From an uncultured Oribacterium sp. (GTDB taxonomy: Bacteria > Bacillota > Clostridia > Lachnospirales > Lachnospiraceae): a stretch of DNA of 25,336 bases. A program made the translations under genes and the position numbers. Below are positions 23,371 to 25,336 of this stretch, in pieces; position 1 is the first letter of the stretch, and each line of letters opens with the position of its first letter. Location: assembly GCA_934279105.1 (NCBI GenBank), contig CAKQWR010000008.1, positions 1-25,336 on the forward strand, written 5' to 3'. The notes under the pieces were generated by a model that was given only the letters and a program-made list of their open reading frames with translations, had not been told where the DNA came from and did not search any database.

Positions 23371-23770
23371 GGTTTCTCCTATGTCTCTCATGCACGCATA
23401 CTGCATCGCATCGATTCCTTTCGTGCTTTCGTTCGATTCGCGTTTGATTTTCAGGTAAATCTTTGATTTCCGCACACTTGAATGCATTTCACTTGCACTT
23501 CTCGTCCGGCTTTGGTACGCTTGCTCCGTTATACATGCACGTTATACCTGCTGTCGATTTACGATAAGACAATCAATATATGTCTCATGTGAAATAGTAT
23601 AGTAAACAGAAGTAAAAAACGCCAGCAGATAAAGTGAACGTCGTGATTCGACGTGATCACCCTACATAATACATATTCAGTCGAGCCTTCGAGCGACGGT
23701 GCAGGGAGCACAGTACTCAAAGCTCGAAGAACGGCTGAACCGTAGTTCTGTAAAACTGGAGGAATAATTT
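23371..23770. promoter_or_regulatory. Divergent regulatory region between AbgA-like and PfkB genes
   Basis: This 400-bp gap has no supported gene. It holds a direct repeat CGTTATAC at 23527-23534 and 23540-23547 (13-bp period), a TTGCTC-N16-TATACC weak promoter-like pair overlapping it on the plus strand, a hairpin ACGTCG/CGACGT (23638-23654), and a stem AGAACGG/CC-GTTCT with a 3-nt bulge (23728-23749) just before the PfkB ribosome site. No promoter is convincing on either strand. Confidence 0.4.
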
Positions 23771-24688
23771 ATGAAACGACTTCTCATCATCGGTTCCACC
23801 TGTGTGGATGTAATTCTTCGACTCGACCATCTGCCGACGACCGGCGAGGACATGCATCCGGTGCAGCGTTTCGCGATGGGTGGCTGTGCATATAATGTAG
23901 CCCAGGTACCGAAGGCCTATGATGTCGACCTGCGTTTCCTGACACCGATCGGTGACCATGGTGTATTCAGCGATTTCGTGCGTAAGCATCTGGAGCATGC
24001 CGGCTTCCGTGGTCCGATCACCATCCCAGATAGCGAGAATGGATGCTGCTACTGTCTCGTCGAGCAGAGCGGCGAGCGAACCTTCCTCTCTGTGCATGGC
24101 ATCGAGTACAGTTTTCATGCAGAATATATGGATGCCTTCGCTGGCGAGCACTTCGATTACACGTATATCTGTGGACTCGAGGTTGAGGAAAAGACCGGCG
24201 GCGAGCTTGTGGACTGGCTCGAGGCACATCCGGAGATAGTCGGCACCGTCGTGTACGCGCCGGGACCACGTGGCATCGCCGTTGACGCAGAGCGTACGGC
24301 ACGCATCCTGGCGATGCACCCGATTCTGCATTTGAACGAACAGGAAGCTCAGGCACTGGCCGGAATGAATGCAAACGCTGCACTCTCCGGCACCGATGAG
24401 GATACTATCCTCGAAGCTGCGACAGCACTCCATGAAACGACCGGAAACTTGGTCATCGTCACCCGTGGAGCGGATGGCGTACTTTGGCTTTCTGCAGATG
24501 GCTCTGTACACAACGCTTCATCCGTACCTTCGACCGTCGTTGATACCATCGGTGCCGGCGACTCCCACTGTGGTGCAGTCCTCACCGGTCTCGCCCTCGA
24601 CTGGACAGAAGAAGACACCATGCGGTTCGCAAATCAGGTGGCTTCAGAAGTCGTTTCCCAGGAAGGCGGCGCGTACATCCGGCGCTGA
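23771..24688 (+). CDS. PfkB family carbohydrate/nucleoside kinase
   Basis: A 305-residue ribokinase-fold kinase. The first motif is GGCAYNVAQV (38-47, substrate-binding Asn at 42); the C-terminal PfkB signature DTIGAGDSHCGAVLTGLAL starts at 258, with catalytic base D264 and the GAGD anion hole. HLNEQEAQAL and VIVTRGADGVLWL match the nucleotide-binding part. The usual Phe after GAGD is replaced by SHCG. GGAGG is 8 nt before the ATG. Substrate is unknown: ribokinase, pseudouridine or other nucleoside kinase, or sugar kinase are all possible. It is divergent from the AbgA-like gene, with no co-directional neighbours in the window. Confidence 0.9.
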   Translation: MKRLLIIGSTCVDVILRLDHLPTTGEDMHPVQRFAMGGCAYNVAQVPKAYDVDLRFLTPIGDHGVFSDFVRKHLEHAGFRGPITIPDSENGCCYCLVEQSGERTFLSVHGIEYSFHAEYMDAFAGEHFDYTYICGLEVEEKTGGELVDWLEAHPEIVGTVVYAPGPRGIAVDAERTARILAMHPILHLNEQEAQALAGMNANAALSGTDEDTILEAATALHETTGNLVIVTRGADGVLWLSADGSVHNASSVPSTVVDTIGAGDSHCGAVLTGLALDWTEEDTMRFANQVASEVVSQEGGAYIRR

Positions 24689-24826
24689 CCGCCTTCTTCA
24701 TGAAGGCCGAGAGAATCGGTACACTTATCTCCTCTCGCATCGTCATAGCCTTCTCCATAAGCACTGAGAAGATTTTCTGTCCGGTTATGGCGGACCGCAA
24801 CTTCGCGAACATATCAGTATAGTCAA

Positions 24827-24861
24827 CGCAGGTGGAACCACTCCATCTGCGCTTCTTTTTT
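24827..24861 (+). terminator. Intrinsic terminator downstream of the PfkB gene, with a T-box-like sequence
   Basis: A 10-bp stem (24827-24836 with 24842-24851, one G-U), 5-nt loop, then CTTCTTTTTT. The 5' arm and loop read AGGTGGAACCAC, resembling the T-box antiterminator consensus AGGGTGGNACCGCG. It lies 140 bp after the PfkB stop, and no plus-strand gene follows. Confidence 0.75.
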
Positions 24862-24865
24862 AGTC

Positions 24866-24893
24866 AAAAAAGGATGCCACGTATGTGACATCC
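24866..24893 (-). terminator. Intrinsic terminator of the ABC exporter gene
   Basis: On the minus strand a 9-bp stem with one G-U (24885-24893 with 24872-24880), loop ATAC, and a run of six T. It lies 38 bp after the stop and back-to-back with the plus-strand terminator. Confidence 0.9.
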
Positions 24894-24930
24894 TCCATAG
24901 CAACTATAGTTTATGATTACTAGGACATGA

Positions 24931-25336
24931 TTATTCCAGTTCAAACGCGCCGGTGTACAGCTGATAGTAGCTGCCCTTCGCCGCGATGAGCTCGTCATGC
25001 GAGCCACGCTCGATGATGCGTCCATGGTCGAGAACCATGATGACATCCGAGTTCTGAACTGTACTGAGACGGTGCGCGATGACGAAAACCGTACGTCCAG
25101 CCATCAGCGCATCCATGCCCTTCTGCACCACTGCTTCGGTATGTGTATCGATGGAGGAGGTGGCCTCATCCATGATCATGACCGGCGGATCAGCGACGGC
25201 AGCACGTGCGATGGAAAGCAGCTGGCGCTGGCCCTGTGAAAGGTTTGCACCATTCGCAAGCAGCATCGTGTCATAGCCTTTCGGCAGTCGACGGATAAAA
25301 CTGTCCGCGCCTGCAAGCTTCGCAGCGGCCATACAC
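24931..25336 (-). CDS. ABC exporter (MDR/lipid type) ATP-binding domain, C-terminal part, cut by window edge
   Basis: The last ~134 residues of an ABC transporter of the fused permease-ATPase type. Visible are the segment AAAKLAGADSFIRRLPKGYDT (positions before the signature), signature LSQGQRQLLSIARA, Walker B VMIMDEATSSID, D-loop, H-loop VIAHRLST, and the typical ending DHGRIIERGSHDEL...YYQLY. Walker A and the six-helix membrane domain are beyond the window; the reading frame is open through the edge, so the Met near 25332 is internal. Such proteins usually export lipids, peptides or drugs and often work as heterodimers. Confidence 0.92.
   Translation of the reverse strand, partial: CMAAAKLAGADSFIRRLPKGYDTMLLANGANLSQGQRQLLSIARAAVADPPVMIMDEATSSIDTHTEAVVQKGMDALMAGRTVFVIAHRLSTVQNSDVIMVLDHGRIIERGSHDELIAAKGSYYQLYTGAFELE

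Noticed and set aside
23717..24511. Open frame of 264 codons on the minus strand
   Set aside because: Antisense to the PfkB kinase gene, which has clear motifs and a good ribosome site.
1..25336. CRISPR arrays, insertion sequences, rRNA and prophage genes
   Set aside because: No regularly spaced repeats, transposase or integrase motifs, rRNA-like stretches or phage structural genes were seen.

Overview
The window looks like a chromosome segment from a low-to-middle GC Gram-positive anaerobe, most likely a Clostridia/Lachnospiraceae member. The grounds are Firmicutes-type AGGAGG ribosome binding sites, a DinR/LexA-type SOS box, lipoproteins with Thr/Ala-rich linkers, a BMP-type nucleoside importer and a YitT protein. 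No phage, IS element or CRISPR array was seen. UGA is used as a normal stop by several genes (YitT, the Y-family polymerase, PotB, the AbgA-like protein), so the genetic code is standard.

Layout. (1) 1-2.5 kb, minus strand: the 5' part of tRNA-Thr(CGU) with its promoter, a YitT membrane protein and a CapA-like protein. (2) 2.5-4.9 kb, plus strand: an SOS-controlled Y-family polymerase translationally coupled to a small unknown protein, then a perfect 18-bp inverted repeat abutting a doubly deleted AGCS alanine/sodium symporter remnant. (3) 5.0-14.4 kb, minus strand: one long operon running from a good promoter at 14.36-14.39 kb to a hairpin at 4.96-5.0 kb. It encodes a DeoR regulator, a BMP/ABC nucleoside importer (four genes), a nucleoside phosphorylase, a Gfo/Idh/MocA dehydrogenase, a DUF985 cupin and MtnA. 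(4) 14.5-15.9 kb, minus strand: a class II aldolase and an adenine-type phosphoribosyltransferase with their own terminator. (5) 15.9-20.4 kb, minus strand: a complete spermidine/putrescine-type ABC importer (potB-A-D-C order) with hairpin-rich spacers. (6) 20.5-23.4 kb, minus strand: an MtaD/SsnA-like amidohydrolase and an AbgA-like M20 peptidase. (7) 23.8-24.7 kb, plus strand: a PfkB kinase. (8) Right edge: the C-terminal part of an ABC exporter on the minus strand.

How the genes fit together. Blocks 3 and 4 contain every step expected for salvage of 5'-methylthioadenosine or 5'-deoxyadenosine through a 'DHAP shunt': uptake, phosphorolysis to adenine plus a 5-deoxy(5-methylthio)ribose-1-phosphate, isomerisation by MtnA, aldol cleavage by the class II aldolase, and recapture of adenine by the phosphoribosyltransferase. 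The dehydrogenase and cupin are extra. Block 6 adds a putative MTA/SAH-type deaminase, a second possible route for the same nucleosides.

The most striking observation is that mtnA is interrupted by a single in-frame UGA six codons before its catalytic cysteine, with the frame otherwise intact on both sides. It is either a selenocysteine (or readthrough) codon or a very recent nonsense mutation. No convincing SECIS element was found, and neighbouring conserved glycines are also changed, so decay is a serious alternative.
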